Origin: Enterobacter sp. Cy-643
Lineage (GTDB): Bacteria > Pseudomonadota > Gammaproteobacteria > Enterobacterales > Enterobacteriaceae
Direction of reading: 5' to 3'
DNA: 64,000 bases
Assembly (NCBI RefSeq): GCF_011752815.1
Contig: NZ_VWWV01000003.1
Location: forward strand, 124,001 to 188,000
Below, piece after piece: positions 21,240-31,583 of the stretch (positions are counted from its first letter, which is position 1; each line of letters starts with the position of its first letter). Under the pieces are notes generated by a model, which had not been told where the DNA came from, ran no database searches, and was given only the letters and a program-made list of their open reading frames with translations. Both the position numbers and the translations under genes were made by a program.

Positions 21240-23606
21240 ATGAAAAAACGTATTCCCACCTTGCTGGCCACACTGATTGGTTCAGCCCTCTATAGCCAAC
21301 AAGGTATGGCTGCCGACCTTGCCTCGCAGTGTATGCTGGGTATCCCAAGCTACAATCGTCCATTAGTTCAGGACGACGGCAATAGCCAACCGGTAACAAT
21401 CCAGGCCGATCACGCCAAAGGTGACTACCCGGACAATGCCGTTTTTACCGGGAATGTTGACGTTCAGCAGGGCAACAGCCGCCTGCAGTCAGACGAAGTT
21501 CAGCTTCACCAGAAGCTGGTCGAAGGTCAAACGGATCCCGTCCGCACCGTAGACGCCTTAGGTAATGTGCATTACGACGACAATCAGGTCATCCTGAAAG
21601 GTCCGAAAGCCTGGTCAAATTTAAACACCAAAGATACTAACGTCTGGGACGGTAATTACCAGATGGTTGGCCGCCAGGGTCGCGGTACTGCAGACCTCAT
21701 GAAACAGCGCGGCGACAACCGCTACACGATTCTCGAAAACGGGACGTTCACCTCCTGCCTGCCTGGCTCCAACACCTGGAGCGTGGTCGGGAGCGAAGTG
21801 ATCCAGGACAGGCAGGAAGAAGTGGCGGAAATTTGGAACGCCCGCTTTAAACTGGGCCCGGTACCGGTGTTCTACAGCCCTTACCTACAGCTGCCAATTG
21901 GCGATAAACGCCGTTCGGGCTTCCTGATCCCCAGCGCTAAATACAGCACCAACAGCGGGATTGAGTTCGCGCTGCCCTATTACTGGAACATTGCGCCAAA
22001 CTTCGATGCCACCATCACGCCTCACTACATAGACAAGCGCGGGGGTATCCAGTGGCAGAACGAATTCCGTTACCTGACCCAGGCAGGTACGGGCCTGATG
22101 GAGTTTGACTATCTGCCGTCGGATGACGAGTACAAAAACGAGCCGGGCGTTGCGCCGGGGGAAAAAGATCGCCGCTGGCTGTTCTACTGGAACCACAGCG
22201 GGGTCATGGACCAGGTGTGGCGCTTCAACGTCGATTACACCAAGGTCAGCGACTCTCGCTACTTCAACGACTTCAGCTCACCCTACGGTAACAGTACCGA
22301 CGGCTACGCCACGCAAAAATTTAGCGTCGGCTACGCTAATCAGAACTTTGACGCGACACTGTCCGCTAAACAATTCCAGGTCTTTGCCAACCAGTTGGGT
22401 ACATTCACCAGCTCTTATCGTGCAGAGCCGCAGCTGGACGTCAACTTCTACCAGAACGACGTGGGCCCGTTTGATACCCGCATTTATGGCCAGGCGGTGA
22501 AATTCACTAACGTGAATGACAACATGCCTGATGCAACGCGTCTGCACCTTGAACCGGTGATCAACCTACCTGTCTCCAACGGCTGGGCAAGCCTGAACAC
22601 CGAAGCCAAGCTGATGATGACCCATTATCAGCAAGGTAATCTTGATGAATATAAGCAGAAGATTAACGCCAATAGCACATTAGAAAACACCGTAAACCGC
22701 ACGCTGCCGCAGTTTAAAATGGACGGCAAGCTGATCTTTGACCGTGATATGGACTCCGTTGCCGGCTGGACACAGACGCTTGAGCCACGCGCTCAGTACC
22801 TGTACGTGCCGTATCGCAACCAAAGTGCTATCAACAACTACGACTCATCGCTGCTGCAGTCTGACTACAGCGGTCTGTTCCGCGACCGCACCTATGGTGG
22901 CCTGGACCGCATTGCTTCCGCAAACCAGGTCACGACGGGCTTAACTTCCCGAGTTTATGATGACGCATCGGTTGAACGTTTTAACGTATCCGCGGGTCAA
23001 ATCTACTATTTCACCCAGTCCCGTACCGGGGATGACAACATTAACTGGGAGAAAGATAAGAAAACGGGCTCCATGGTCTGGGCCGGTGACACCTACTGGC
23101 GTATGACCGACCGTTGGGGCCTGCGCGGCGGGGTACAGTATGATGCTCGCCTGGGTAGCGTAGCGAACGGCAGCGGCGCCATTGAGTACCGTCGCGATGC
23201 CGATCGTATGGCGCAGTTGACCTATCGTTATGCCAGCCCGGAGTATATTCAGGCTACGCTGCCGGCCGTGTACTCTACCGCCGATCAGTATAGAGAAGGG
23301 ATCTCGCAGGTCGGTATGGTCGCCAGTTGGCCAATCGTGGATCGCTGGTCAGTTGTAGGGGCCTACTACTACGATACCAATGCCCGACAGTCCGCTGACT
23401 CTATGTTTGCCGTACAATACAGCTCTTGCTGTTATGCCATTCGTGTTGGCGTCGAGCGTAAGATCAACGGGTGGGAAAATAACATGAGTAAATACGATAA
23501 CGTAATCGGCTTTAACATCGAGTTACGTGGCCTGAGCTCCAACTATGGCCTGGGTATTCCGCAGATGCTGCGTACTAACATTCTGCCGTACCAAAGTTCG
23601 ATGTAA
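21240..23606 (+). CDS. lptD: LPS-assembly outer-membrane protein LptD
   Basis: LptD with LptE inserts lipopolysaccharide into the outer leaflet. The 788-residue precursor starts [20 protein letters not shown] with cleavage after AMA-like GMAA near residue 24, and the first mature cysteine is in ASQCML. An OstA-type jellyroll domain (about 50-190) precedes a large beta-barrel rich in aromatic and alternating residues. The adjacent cysteines SSCCYAI near residue 725 fit the known interdomain disulfides. ATG 21240 was chosen over an in-frame upstream ATG at 21216 because it gives the signal peptide directly. It heads the operon lptD-surA-pdxA-rsmA-apaGH. Confidence 0.98.
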   Translation: MKKRIPTLLATLIGSALYSQQGMAADLASQCMLGIPSYNRPLVQDDGNSQPVTIQADHAKGDYPDNAVFTGNVDVQQGNSRLQSDEVQLHQKLVEGQTDPVRTVDALGNVHYDDNQVILKGPKAWSNLNTKDTNVWDGNYQMVGRQGRGTADLMKQRGDNRYTILENGTFTSCLPGSNTWSVVGSEVIQDRQEEVAEIWNARFKLGPVPVFYSPYLQLPIGDKRRSGFLIPSAKYSTNSGIEFALPYYWNIAPNFDATITPHYIDKRGGIQWQNEFRYLTQAGTGLMEFDYLPSDDEYKNEPGVAPGEKDRRWLFYWNHSGVMDQVWRFNVDYTKVSDSRYFNDFSSPYGNSTDGYATQKFSVGYANQNFDATLSAKQFQVFANQLGTFTSSYRAEPQLDVNFYQNDVGPFDTRIYGQAVKFTNVNDNMPDATRLHLEPVINLPVSNGWASLNTEAKLMMTHYQQGNLDEYKQKINANSTLENTVNRTLPQFKMDGKLIFDRDMDSVAGWTQTLEPRAQYLYVPYRNQSAINNYDSSLLQSDYSGLFRDRTYGGLDRIASANQVTTGLTSRVYDDASVERFNVSAGQIYYFTQSRTGDDNINWEKDKKTGSMVWAGDTYWRMTDRWGLRGGVQYDARLGSVANGSGAIEYRRDADRMAQLTYRYASPEYIQATLPAVYSTADQYREGISQVGMVASWPIVDRWSVVGAYYYDTNARQSADSMFAVQYSSCCYAIRVGVERKINGWENNMSKYDNVIGFNIELRGLSSNYGLGIPQMLRTNILPYQSSM

Positions 23607-23664
23607 TTCACTTTGACGAATTCTCTAAATAATCCGCTTTGCGGCTAAGTAAAATGGAAAAAGT

Positions 23665-24957
23665 ATGAAGAACTGGAGAACGCTGCTTCTGGGTGTCGCG
23701 CTTGTGGCGAACACAACTTTTGCAGCCCCGCAGGTTGTCGACAAAGTAGCCGCCGTAGTCAATAACGGCGTAGTCCTTGAAAGCGATGTTGACGGCTTAA
23801 TGCAGTCCGTCAAAATGAACTCACGCGACGCGGGGCAACAGCTTCCTGACGACGCGACGCTTCGCCATCAAATCATTGAACGTCTGATCATGGATCAAAT
23901 CATCCTGCAGATGGGCCAGAAGATGGGCGTGAAGATCACCGACGATGAACTCGATCAGGCCATCGCCAACATTGCAAAACAGAACAACATGACCATGGAT
24001 CAGATGCGCAGCCGTCTGGCCTATGATGGCGTGAATTACAACACCTACCGCAGTCAGATCCGTAAAGAGATGACGATTTCGGAAGTGCGTAACAATGAAG
24101 TTCGTCGTCGCGTCTCAATCCTGCCGCAGGAAGTTGATGCCCTGGCGCAACAGGTAGGCAATCAGAACGACAGCAGTACGGAACTGAACCTAAGCCACAT
24201 CCTGATTGCGCTGCCAGAAAACCCAAGTTCAGCCCAGGTTGATGACGCAGAAAAACAGGCACGTAACGTTGTCGAACAGGCGCGTAACGGGGCAGATTTC
24301 GGTAAGCTCGCGATCAGTTATTCTGCCGACCAGCAGGCGCTGAAAGGCGGCCAAATGGGCTGGGGCCGCATCCAGGAATTGCCTTCTATTTTTGCCCAGG
24401 CGTTGAGCACGGCGAAGAAGGGCGACATTATTGGGCCTATCCGTTCAGGCGTTGGCTTCCACATTCTGAAAGTTAACGATATGCGCGGTCAGAACCAGAA
24501 TATTTCTGTGACTGAAGTTCATGCCCGCCATATTCTGCTGAAAACGTCGCCTATCCTGAACGATACTCAGGCACGCCAAAAGCTGGAGCAGATTGCCGCT
24601 GACATTAAGAGCGGAAAAACCACCTTTGCCGCAGCGGCAAAATCCTTCTCTGACGATCCAGGTTCAGCAAACCAGGGCGGCGATCTGGGCTGGGCGGCAA
24701 CGGATATTTATGATCCTGCTTTCCGCGACGCACTGCAGAAGCTGAACAAAGGCCAGATGAGCGCCCCGGTGCACTCTTCCTTCGGCTGGCACCTGATCGA
24801 ACTGCTGGACACGCGTAAAGTCGACAGAACCGATGCGGCGCAAAAAGATCGTGCCTATCGCATGCTGTTCAACCGCAAGTTCTCCGAAGAAGCGCAAACC
24901 TGGATGCAGGAACAACGCGCCAGCGCTTACGTGAAAATCATAGGCAGCAATGGCTAA
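23665..24957 (+). CDS. surA: Periplasmic chaperone and peptidyl-prolyl isomerase SurA
   Basis: SurA escorts outer-membrane proteins, including LptD, to the BAM complex. The 430-residue precursor has a signal peptide [20 protein letters not shown] (cleaved after residue 20). An N-terminal chaperone domain (about 21-170) follows, then two parvulin domains beginning near [12 protein letters not shown] and [12 protein letters not shown], and a short C-terminal helix. It starts 58 bases after lptD and overlaps pdxA by eight bases. Confidence 0.98.
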   Translation: MKNWRTLLLGVALVANTTFAAPQVVDKVAAVVNNGVVLESDVDGLMQSVKMNSRDAGQQLPDDATLRHQIIERLIMDQIILQMGQKMGVKITDDELDQAIANIAKQNNMTMDQMRSRLAYDGVNYNTYRSQIRKEMTISEVRNNEVRRRVSILPQEVDALAQQVGNQNDSSTELNLSHILIALPENPSSAQVDDAEKQARNVVEQARNGADFGKLAISYSADQQALKGGQMGWGRIQELPSIFAQALSTAKKGDIIGPIRSGVGFHILKVNDMRGQNQNISVTEVHARHILLKTSPILNDTQARQKLEQIAADIKSGKTTFAAAAKSFSDDPGSANQGGDLGWAATDIYDPAFRDALQKLNKGQMSAPVHSSFGWHLIELLDTRKVDRTDAAQKDRAYRMLFNRKFSEEAQTWMQEQRASAYVKIIGSNG

Positions 24958-25939
24958 CATCTTTCGTGTGACCATCACTCCCGGCGAACCCGCCGGGATT
25001 GGTCCCGACCTGGTCGTCGCGTTAGCGCAACGCGACTGGCCCGTTGAACTGGTCGTCTGCGCTTCCCCAGAATTGTTACTCGCCAGAGCCTCTCTGCTCG
25101 GCCTCCCCCTGACGCTCCAGCCTTTCGAGGCAAATCAACCGGCAAAACCACAGGCTGCGGGTACGTTGACCGTGCTGCCAGTGGATCTACGCGCGCCGGT
25201 CGTTCCAGGGCAATTGGATGTGCGTAACAGTGCTTATGTCGTCGAGACGCTCGCTCGGGCATGCGATGGCTGCCTGAGCGGAGAATTTGCCGCACTGATT
25301 ACCGGGCCGGTACATAAAGGTATTATCAACGATGCCGGTATCCCGTTTATTGGTCATACCGAGTTCTTCGAAGAGCGTTCACACAGCGAAAAAGTCGTGA
25401 TGATGCTGGCCACGGAAGAGCTGCGGGTTGCGCTGGCCACAACGCATCTGCCGTTAAAAGCAATTTCTGACGCCATTACGCCGGATTTACTACGCCAGAT
25501 TGTCACCATCCTGTATCATGACCTGCAAACCAAATTTGGTATCCCGCAGCCGCATGTTCTGGTTTGCGGTCTCAATCCGCACGCCGGGGAAGGTGGCCAT
25601 ATGGGCACCGAAGAGATAGACACCATTATCCCGGTGTTAAATGAGTTGCGCGCTTTGGGGATGCACCTTTCTGGCCCATTACCGGCAGATACGCTATTCC
25701 AGCCTAAATACCTCGATAGTGCTGACGCCGTACTGGCGATGTATCACGATCAGGGTCTGCCCGTGTTGAAATACCAGGGCTTCGGCCGCGCGGTAAACAT
25801 CACGCTGGGGTTACCTTTTATCCGTACTTCGGTTGACCACGGCACCGCTCTTGAGCTGGCAGGCCAGGGAAAAGCCGACGTCGGCAGTTTTATTACGGCG
25901 CTTAATCTCGCCATTAAAATGATTGTAAATAGTCAATGA
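24950..25939 (+). CDS. pdxA: 4-hydroxythreonine-4-phosphate dehydrogenase
   Basis: PdxA oxidises 4-phosphohydroxy-L-threonine in the DXP-dependent route to pyridoxal phosphate. The 329-residue length equals E. coli. Signature segments are [14 protein letters not shown] near the N-terminus, [27 protein letters not shown], and [16 protein letters not shown] with metal-binding histidines. It overlaps surA by eight bases and rsmA by four bases (ATGA-type junction), consistent with tight translational coupling. Confidence 0.97.
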   Translation: MANIFRVTITPGEPAGIGPDLVVALAQRDWPVELVVCASPELLLARASLLGLPLTLQPFEANQPAKPQAAGTLTVLPVDLRAPVVPGQLDVRNSAYVVETLARACDGCLSGEFAALITGPVHKGIINDAGIPFIGHTEFFEERSHSEKVVMMLATEELRVALATTHLPLKAISDAITPDLLRQIVTILYHDLQTKFGIPQPHVLVCGLNPHAGEGGHMGTEEIDTIIPVLNELRALGMHLSGPLPADTLFQPKYLDSADAVLAMYHDQGLPVLKYQGFGRAVNITLGLPFIRTSVDHGTALELAGQGKADVGSFITALNLAIKMIVNSQ

Positions 25940-26760
25940 ATACTCGAGTCCACCAGGGCCACCTTGCCCGCAAACGTTTTGGACAAAACTTCCTTAATGA
26001 CCAGTTCGTTATCGACAGTATTGTTTCCGCTATCAACCCACAGCCAGGCCAGGCAATGGTCGAGATTGGCCCGGGCCTCGGCGCACTGACCGAGCCCGTG
26101 GGCGAACGCATGGATAAACTGACCGTCATCGAACTGGACCGCGATCTTGCAGCCCGTTTGCAAACGCATCCGTTCCTGGCCCCTAAGCTGACGATCTATC
26201 AGCAAGATGCCATGACCATGGATTTCGGCGAGCTCTCGCAGAAAATTGGCCAGCCTTTGCGCGTCTTTGGCAACCTGCCCTATAACATCTCTACGCCGCT
26301 GATGTTCCACCTCTTTACCTATACTGATGCCATTGCAGACATGCATTTCATGCTGCAAAAAGAGGTGGTTAACCGCTTAGTCGCAGGGCCAAACAGTAAA
26401 GCTTACGGTCGCCTGTCGGTAATGGCGCAGTACTACTGCAACGTCATTCCCGTACTCGAAGTACCACCTTCTGCGTTTACACCAGCGCCAAAAGTGGACT
26501 CTGCCGTTGTGCGCCTGGTGCCACACGCGACCTTACCGCACCCGGTGAAAGAGCTGCGTGTGCTGAGCCGTATCACGACAGAAGCCTTTAACAAGCGCCG
26601 TAAAACTATCCGTAATAGCCTTGGCCATCTGTTCAGTGCCGAAGTGCTGGCGGAGCTGGGCGTGGATGCTACACTGCGTGCAGAAAACATTTCTGTTGCT
26701 CAATACTGCAAGCTTGCAAACTATCTGGCTGACAATCCGCAGCAGCCGTCGGAGAGCTAA
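25936..26760 (+). CDS. rsmA: 16S rRNA dimethyladenosine transferase (KsgA)
   Basis: RsmA dimethylates A1518 and A1519 of 16S rRNA, a late checkpoint in 30S assembly and the target whose loss gives kasugamycin resistance. The 274 residues show RKRFGQNFL at the N-terminus, the SAM-binding [13 protein letters not shown], and the catalytic [10 protein letters not shown] motif. A C-terminal helical domain with [13 protein letters not shown] follows. It overlaps pdxA by four bases, and apaG begins three bases after its stop. Confidence 0.98.
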   Translation: MNTRVHQGHLARKRFGQNFLNDQFVIDSIVSAINPQPGQAMVEIGPGLGALTEPVGERMDKLTVIELDRDLAARLQTHPFLAPKLTIYQQDAMTMDFGELSQKIGQPLRVFGNLPYNISTPLMFHLFTYTDAIADMHFMLQKEVVNRLVAGPNSKAYGRLSVMAQYYCNVIPVLEVPPSAFTPAPKVDSAVVRLVPHATLPHPVKELRVLSRITTEAFNKRRKTIRNSLGHLFSAEVLAELGVDATLRAENISVAQYCKLANYLADNPQQPSES

Positions 26761-26763
26761 ACC

Positions 26764-27141
26764 ATGCTTGATTCGCCCCGCGTATGTGTTCAGGTACAAA
26801 GCTTTTATATTGAGTCGCAGTCCTCTCCTGAGGATGAGCGTTTCGTATTTGCGTACACAGTTACCATTCGCAATCTGGGGCGAACGCCGGTTCAGCTACT
26901 TGGCCGTTACTGGCTAATCACCAACGGTAACGGTCGGGAAACCGAGGTTCAGGGCGAAGGTGTTGTCGGCGAACAGCCGCACATTGAGCCGGGCAACGAC
27001 TATCAGTACACCAGCGGAGCGGTTATCGAAACGCCGCTCGGCACCATGCAGGGCCATTATGAAATGGTCGATGCGCAGGGAGAGACCTTCAGGGTCGACA
27101 TTCCTGTTTTCCGTCTGGCCGTTCCAACCTTCATTCACTGA
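26764..27141 (+). CDS. apaG: ApaG, Co2+/Mg2+ efflux-associated protein
   Basis: ApaG is a small fibronectin-III-like beta-sandwich protein of uncertain biochemical role, linked genetically to Co2+ and Mg2+ resistance in Salmonella. The 125 residues match the family. Recognisable segments are [23 protein letters not shown] and [11 protein letters not shown]. It is sandwiched between rsmA (three-base gap) and apaH (five-base gap). The function in the cell is not evident from the sequence. Confidence 0.96.
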   Translation: MLDSPRVCVQVQSFYIESQSSPEDERFVFAYTVTIRNLGRTPVQLLGRYWLITNGNGRETEVQGEGVVGEQPHIEPGNDYQYTSGAVIETPLGTMQGHYEMVDAQGETFRVDIPVFRLAVPTFIH

Positions 27142-27146
27142 TAACC

Positions 27147-27998
27147 ATGTCTACATATCTGATTGGCGATGTTCACGGCTGCTACGATGAACTTCTCGCG
27201 TTGCTGCAGCAGGTTAATTTCAATCCTGAAGAAGATACGCTTTGGCTAACGGGCGATCTGGTCGCTCGCGGGCCGGCTTCTCTGGAAGTACTGCGCTATG
27301 TACGCAGCCTCGGAGACAGCGTAAAGGTAGTGTTAGGCAACCACGATCTACATCTGTTAGCCGTTTTTGCTGGCATCAGCCGCAACAAGCCTAAAGACCG
27401 CGTTACGCCGCTGCTGGAGGCGCCAGACGCCGATGAGCTCCTCAACTGGCTTCGCCGCCAGCCGCTCATTCAGGTGGATGAAGAGAAAAAGCTTGTTATG
27501 TCGCATGCGGGGATCACGCCGCAGTGGGATCTTAATACAGCGCTGGCCTGCGCGCGCGATGTAGAAGCTATTTTATCCAGCGACAGCTATCCGTTGTTCC
27601 TGGATGCCATGTATGGCGATATGCCCAACAGCTGGTCCAGCGAACTCTCCGGCCTGGCTCGCCTGCGTTTCATCACTAACTCGCTCACCCGCATGCGCTA
27701 TTGCTTTCCTAACGGCCAGCTGGATATGTACTGCAAAGACACGCCAGAAAAGGCGCCCTCGCCGCTAAAGCCCTGGTTTGCGATCCCGGGCCCCGTTACC
27801 GCAGAATATTCCGTGGCTTTTGGCCACTGGGCATCGCTGGAAGGGAAAGGTACGCCGGAAGGGATCTATGCGCTGGATACGGGATGCTGCTGGGGAGGAG
27901 AACTAACCTGCCTGCGTTGGGAAGATAAAACCTGGTTTATACAGCCTTCAAATCGCCAGCAGGATAGCGATGCAGGCCAGGCAGCCGTTGCCTCTTAA
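27147..27998 (+). CDS. apaH: Diadenosine tetraphosphatase
   Basis: ApaH symmetrically hydrolyses Ap4A to two ADP and also decaps Np4-capped RNAs. The 283-residue metallophosphoesterase carries GDVHGCYDE at the N-terminus, GDLVARGP, and GNHDLHLLA, the three metal-binding motifs of the family, plus SHAGITPQW. It is the last gene of the lptD operon and ends in a hairpin shared with convergent folA. Confidence 0.97.
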   Translation: MSTYLIGDVHGCYDELLALLQQVNFNPEEDTLWLTGDLVARGPASLEVLRYVRSLGDSVKVVLGNHDLHLLAVFAGISRNKPKDRVTPLLEAPDADELLNWLRRQPLIQVDEEKKLVMSHAGITPQWDLNTALACARDVEAILSSDSYPLFLDAMYGDMPNSWSSELSGLARLRFITNSLTRMRYCFPNGQLDMYCKDTPEKAPSPLKPWFAIPGPVTAEYSVAFGHWASLEGKGTPEGIYALDTGCCWGGELTCLRWEDKTWFIQPSNRQQDSDAGQAAVAS

Positions 27999-28004
27999 AA
28001 GCGT

Positions 28005-28029
28005 GCCCTCTCTCGTGACAAGAGAGGGC
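28005..28029. terminator. apaH / folA convergent terminator
   Basis: The stem GCCCTCTCT / AGAGAGGGC with a seven-base loop is strong, but the flanking U tracts are short and interrupted in both directions (AAAACTTA on one side, CTTTTAAG on the other on the opposite strand). It is probably a bidirectional terminator of moderate strength. Confidence 0.65.
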
Positions 28030-28035
28030 TAAAAC

Positions 28036-28515
28036 TTAGCGCCGCTCCAGAATTTCGAAGCAGTAGCCGTGGGAGTTATTCTCGTCGGCATCGTGGAATT
28101 CACTGAAGGTTGACTGCCACTCGTCTGGATCGTAATCCGGGAAATGCGTGTCCCCTTCCACTTCCGCATCAATATGGGTCAGGTACAGACGCTGCGCCTT
28201 TGGCAGGAACTGCTCATATACGCGACCCCCGCCAATCACCATGATTTCTTCGGCATCACCGCAGGCTTTAATCGCCTCTTCTACCGATTTCACCCACTCA
28301 ACGCGATCGTCATTTCCGGCCTGGCTGCTGATAACGATATTTTTACGTCCCGGCAGCGGGCGGCCAATAGACTCCCAGGTCAGGCGTCCCATAACGACAG
28401 GTTTATTGAGCGTATTGCGCTTGAACCAGGCCAGGTCGCCAGGCAAATCCCATGGCATGGCGTTTTCCATGCCGATAACGCGATCCACCGCCAAAGCAGC
28501 AATCAGACTGATCAT
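28036..28515 (-). CDS. folA: Dihydrofolate reductase
   Basis: FolA reduces dihydrofolate to tetrahydrofolate and is the target of trimethoprim. The 159 residues match the chromosomal enteric enzyme. Active-site residues are in place: Met20, Trp22, Asp27, Leu28, Trp30 and Phe31, then the NADPH-binding [17 protein letters not shown] and the VIGGG loop. Position 26 is Gly where E. coli has Ala. No substitution I can see marks it as a resistant type, though resistance cannot be excluded by eye. Confidence 0.98.
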   Translation of the reverse strand: MISLIAALAVDRVIGMENAMPWDLPGDLAWFKRNTLNKPVVMGRLTWESIGRPLPGRKNIVISSQAGNDDRVEWVKSVEEAIKACGDAEEIMVIGGGRVYEQFLPKAQRLYLTHIDAEVEGDTHFPDYDPDEWQSTFSEFHDADENNSHGYCFEILERR

Positions 28516-28551
28516 TTATATAACCTAAGGATGATGAAAAAAATTGCCGCC

Positions 28552-28580
28552 ACTATACGGAAAGCGCAATCTTTCGTCGA
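28552..28580 (-). promoter_or_regulatory. folA promoter
   Basis: On the minus strand TCGACG (28575-28580) and TATAGT (28552-28557) are separated by 17 bases, and the run matches the arrangement of the E. coli folA promoter. It sits 37 bases before the folA ATG. Confidence 0.65.
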
Positions 28581-28720
28581 CAGGGGGCGAGGCGCGTAAC
28601 GAGAATTTTTTTTATTCTGCTGCAGCCATCGCGCCCTGATTTTCAACTGCGGGATATGGAACAAGGGGTTAGCGTTAACCCCCTTTCACTATAAGGAAAA
28701 GTAAATATTTTTCAGCCAGT

Positions 28721-30583
28721 TCACTCTGCTGGCCTGACAGGCGGTTCATCGGAAAGCTTACCGCTGTGAAGCCCCTCTTTTGTTCCCTGCCAGCCATCAC
28801 GCTGGATAACGTGCAGGTGCGCACGATCCTCGTTGATAACTTCTGTCAGCATCGCGCTGTTGCGCTTAAAGACATCAGCCCGTTCGGCTGTCTTGTCGTC
28901 CGTCGGCACCATTTCTTCAAGCATTTGCAGGTTAAAGCGGCGGAAGTGGTCGGCCCGTTCACGCGCCTCGTATTTGCCGACGCCCAGTCCCTCCAGCGCA
29001 CGACGGCCAATCTTCAGTGAGCTTTCGAACGTTTCACGTTCCGGCATTTCGACCCCCGCCTGGCGCAGGCGGATGTAGTGATTGATATCGCGCGCGCGGG
29101 CAAGGATTTGCAGATGCGGGAAGTGCTCCTTCGCCAGTTCAGTAAGCTGCATGCTTGCTTCGGGATCGTCAATGGCGTTAATCAGCACTTCGGCTCCTGC
29201 GGCTCCGGCTGACTCAAGCAGGTCAACGCGGGTGGCGTCCCCGTAAAAGACTTTGGTACCAAATTTACGCAGCGTCTCTATGTGGTCAGGATCGTGATCC
29301 AGAATAACCACATTCACTCCGCTGCTCAGCAACAGACGACCGGCAATCTGCCCAAAGCGCCCGAAGCCCGCGATGATGACTCGAGGCTGCTCTTCATCAA
29401 TTTCGTCGGCCTCTCCGGCCTGTTCGCTGCCCGTTTTTTCCAGCCTGTTCAGCAGCACCAGCAGCAGAGGCGTGGCCGCCATGGATAGCGCCACGGCAAG
29501 CGTCAGCGATTTAGACCAGGCGTCGTCAAGCACCTGCGCCATATGCGCCGCCCCGAAGATAACGAAGGCAAACTCACTTCCCTGCCCCAGTAAAACGGCG
29601 AACCAACGACGCTGCTTACGCGGTACTTTTAAAGGCTTAGCGACCAGCCAGAGCACCAGCGTTTTGATGACCAGGAAACCGACCAGCAGGACGAGAATGC
29701 GCAGCGGATTGTCGAGCAGGGTTCCAAAATCGATAGACATCCCCACGCCGATAAAGAACAGCCCCAGCAGCAGGCCTTTGAACGGCTCAATATCACTTTC
29801 CAGCGCGTGACGATATTCGGAGCTGGCTAACAGCACCCCGGCAAGAAACGCCCCCATCGCCATCGACAATCCGGCCTCTTCGAGCAGCAGGCCAAAGCCA
29901 AACACCAGGAATAGCGCCACGGCGCTGAACACTTCACGTAGCCCTGAACGTGCCACAAATCTCAGCACTGGCCGGGTGACATAGCGCCCAAGTAGCACAA
30001 CCAGAGCAAGCGCCGCAGCCACCTTAAGTGCGGAAATTAAGAACGTCGCAAAGGTCATCGTCCCGCCGCTGCTGGCCAGCAGTGGGATCATCGCCACCAG
30101 AGGGATCGCTGCGATATCCTGGAACAGCAGCACGGCAAAAGCGCTTCGCCCCATCGGGGTGACGGTCAGGTTACGTTCGTTCATCGCCTGCATGGCAATC
30201 GCGGTGGATGAAAGCGCCAGCGTCAGGCCAATCAGTAAGGCGATTTTCCAGTTGAGTCCCATCACGATACAAAACGCGCCGAGCGCCAGCCCGCAGGCCG
30301 CCATCTGCAGAAAACCACCGCCAAAAACCGAGGCGCGAAGCGTCCATAGCCGCTGAGGATCAAGCTCAAGCCCAATAACGAAGAGCATCAGCACCACACC
30401 AATTTCAGCAAAATGCAGAATGGTTTCGGCGTCGGTCACCAGCCCTAACCCCCACGGCCCAATAATACAGCCGGCAATCAGGTAGCCCAGCACGGAACCT
30501 AATCCGAGCCGCACGGCGATAGGCACGATCAGTGCGGCAGAACCGAGGTAAATCAATGCCTGAATTAAGCTATGGCTATCCAC
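28721..30583 (-). CDS. kefC: Glutathione-gated K+/H+ antiporter KefC
   Basis: KefC releases potassium, acidifying the cytoplasm, when glutathione adducts form on electrophiles. The 620-residue protein has an N-terminal CPA2 exchanger domain of about 12 membrane segments (to residue 380 or so) and a KTN/RCK nucleotide-binding domain with [14 protein letters not shown] use the GTG at 30583 because AGGAGG stands seven bases before it and it gives the E. coli N-terminus and exact length. An ATG seven codons upstream is less suitable. It overlaps the end of its partner kefF by eight bases. Confidence 0.96.
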   Translation of the reverse strand: MDSHSLIQALIYLGSAALIVPIAVRLGLGSVLGYLIAGCIIGPWGLGLVTDAETILHFAEIGVVLMLFVIGLELDPQRLWTLRASVFGGGFLQMAACGLALGAFCIVMGLNWKIALLIGLTLALSSTAIAMQAMNERNLTVTPMGRSAFAVLLFQDIAAIPLVAMIPLLASSGGTMTFATFLISALKVAAALALVVLLGRYVTRPVLRFVARSGLREVFSAVALFLVFGFGLLLEEAGLSMAMGAFLAGVLLASSEYRHALESDIEPFKGLLLGLFFIGVGMSIDFGTLLDNPLRILVLLVGFLVIKTLVLWLVAKPLKVPRKQRRWFAVLLGQGSEFAFVIFGAAHMAQVLDDAWSKSLTLAVALSMAATPLLLVLLNRLEKTGSEQAGEADEIDEEQPRVIIAGFGRFGQIAGRLLLSSGVNVVILDHDPDHIETLRKFGTKVFYGDATRVDLLESAGAAGAEVLINAIDDPEASMQLTELAKEHFPHLQILARARDINHYIRLRQAGVEMPERETFESSLKIGRRALEGLGVGKYEARERADHFRRFNLQMLEEMVPTDDKTAERADVFKRNSAMLTEVINEDRAHLHVIQRDGWQGTKEGLHSGKLSDEPPVRPAE

Positions 30584-31106
30584 GGTGAGCCTCCTGCCAG
30601 TCAATCAAGCGTTGCTTATAGTCATCCGCCTGGCGGGCAAGCGTCAATTCATCGCAAACAAAGGTGAAATGAATCGCGAAGGCCGGAAGCCACTGCATTC
30701 CGCAGTAGAGCGCCGTGGCCTGCAGAGGCTGGGCGAGAACGTCAAATCCAGGGTGATCGCCCAGTTCAAAATGTTTTTCGCTGCCGCCGGTTGTCACCGC
30801 CCACATCACTTCTTTCCCGTGCAGGGCATTTCCGCCTTTGCCGTATGCCCAGCCGTGTGAGAGCACTTTATCTATCCACAATTTCATTAGCGGCGGCACG
30901 CTGTACCACTGCATGGGATGCTGCCAGATAACCAAATCAGCGCGGCTTAAGGCCTGCTGCTCGGCGGCGATGTCGATATTAAAATCGGGATAAAGCTCAT
31001 AGAGGGAGCGAATCTCTACCCCCGGAAGCGCTTTGGCTCGCTCGAGCATTTGCCGGTTGGCATGGGAATGCTGGGGGTAGGGATGCGCATAAATTATAAG
31101 AATCAT
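30576..31106 (-). CDS. kefF: KefC ancillary quinone oxidoreductase KefF
   Basis: KefF is a flavodoxin-like NAD(P)H quinone reductase that binds and stimulates KefC. The 176-residue protein matches E. coli in length when started at the ATG at 31106 ([17 protein letters not shown]). A longer frame from 31124 adds six residues without better support. Flavin-binding segments [19 protein letters not shown] and [11 protein letters not shown] are present. It precedes kefC and overlaps it by eight bases, so the two are probably co-translated. Confidence 0.96.
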   Translation of the reverse strand: MILIIYAHPYPQHSHANRQMLERAKALPGVEIRSLYELYPDFNIDIAAEQQALSRADLVIWQHPMQWYSVPPLMKLWIDKVLSHGWAYGKGGNALHGKEVMWAVTTGGSEKHFELGDHPGFDVLAQPLQATALYCGMQWLPAFAIHFTFVCDELTLARQADDYKQRLIDWQEAHRG

Positions 31107-31210
31107 TGTTAAGCCTGTCTTCACTACTGCCTTTAATGACAGTGAGTTTAGTCAGTTAATCGACAGGCTAACAGTCAATATTGCTGAGCGTGTTGTTGGA
31201 TATTTCTTAA

Positions 31211-31444
31211 CTAGTTATCCAGCTCGCTCATCTCTTTCACCCGATCGCGGTTGATCTGTTCGGTTTTGCCTGTTTCGGCATTTTTGTACGACACCAGGCC
31301 CGTGTCCTTATCAACCTGCGGTTTGCCGTCGGTTACGATCGTTTTTCCATCGTTGGTTTTTACCGCCTGATTGGACGAGCAGCCCGCCACGGTCAGCAGC
31401 GCTGCGGCAGTGAAAAGGGAAGCAAGTAAAGTTCGTTTCTGCAT
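31211..31444 (-). CDS. YgdI/YgdR-like small lipoprotein
   Basis: This is a 77-residue lipoprotein of the DUF903 (YgdI/YgdR) family, function unknown. The signal peptide ends in a lipobox, LTVAGCSS, with the lipidated Cys at residue 22. The mature domain of about 55 residues contains DGKTIVTDGKPQVDKDTG and VSYKNAETGKTEQIN, typical of the family's small SH3-like beta-barrel. The residue after the cysteine is Ser, which favours outer-membrane sorting. E. coli has its cai and fix genes between kefF and carB instead. It has its own spacing on both sides and is likely monocistronic. Confidence 0.85.
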   Translation of the reverse strand: MQKRTLLASLFTAAALLTVAGCSSNQAVKTNDGKTIVTDGKPQVDKDTGLVSYKNAETGKTEQINRDRVKEMSELDN

Positions 31445-31517
31445 GGTGTTCTCCCAGCGTGTTTAGTCATTTTCAGTTGTGTGCTGGTTAACTGTAGACT
31501 ATCTCGCTGGGTATAAA

Positions 31518-31546
31518 ATAAAACGGCCTCTTTTCAGAGGCCGTTG
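31518..31546 (-). terminator. carAB terminator
   Basis: On the minus strand the stem AACGGCCTCT / AGAGGCCGTT with a short AAA loop is followed by TTATTTTAT. It lies about 40 bases beyond the carB stop codon and ends the carAB transcript. Confidence 0.87.
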
Positions 31547-31583
31547 GCGTTATTTTCGGAACATTCTTTCAGGACGAGAAAGC

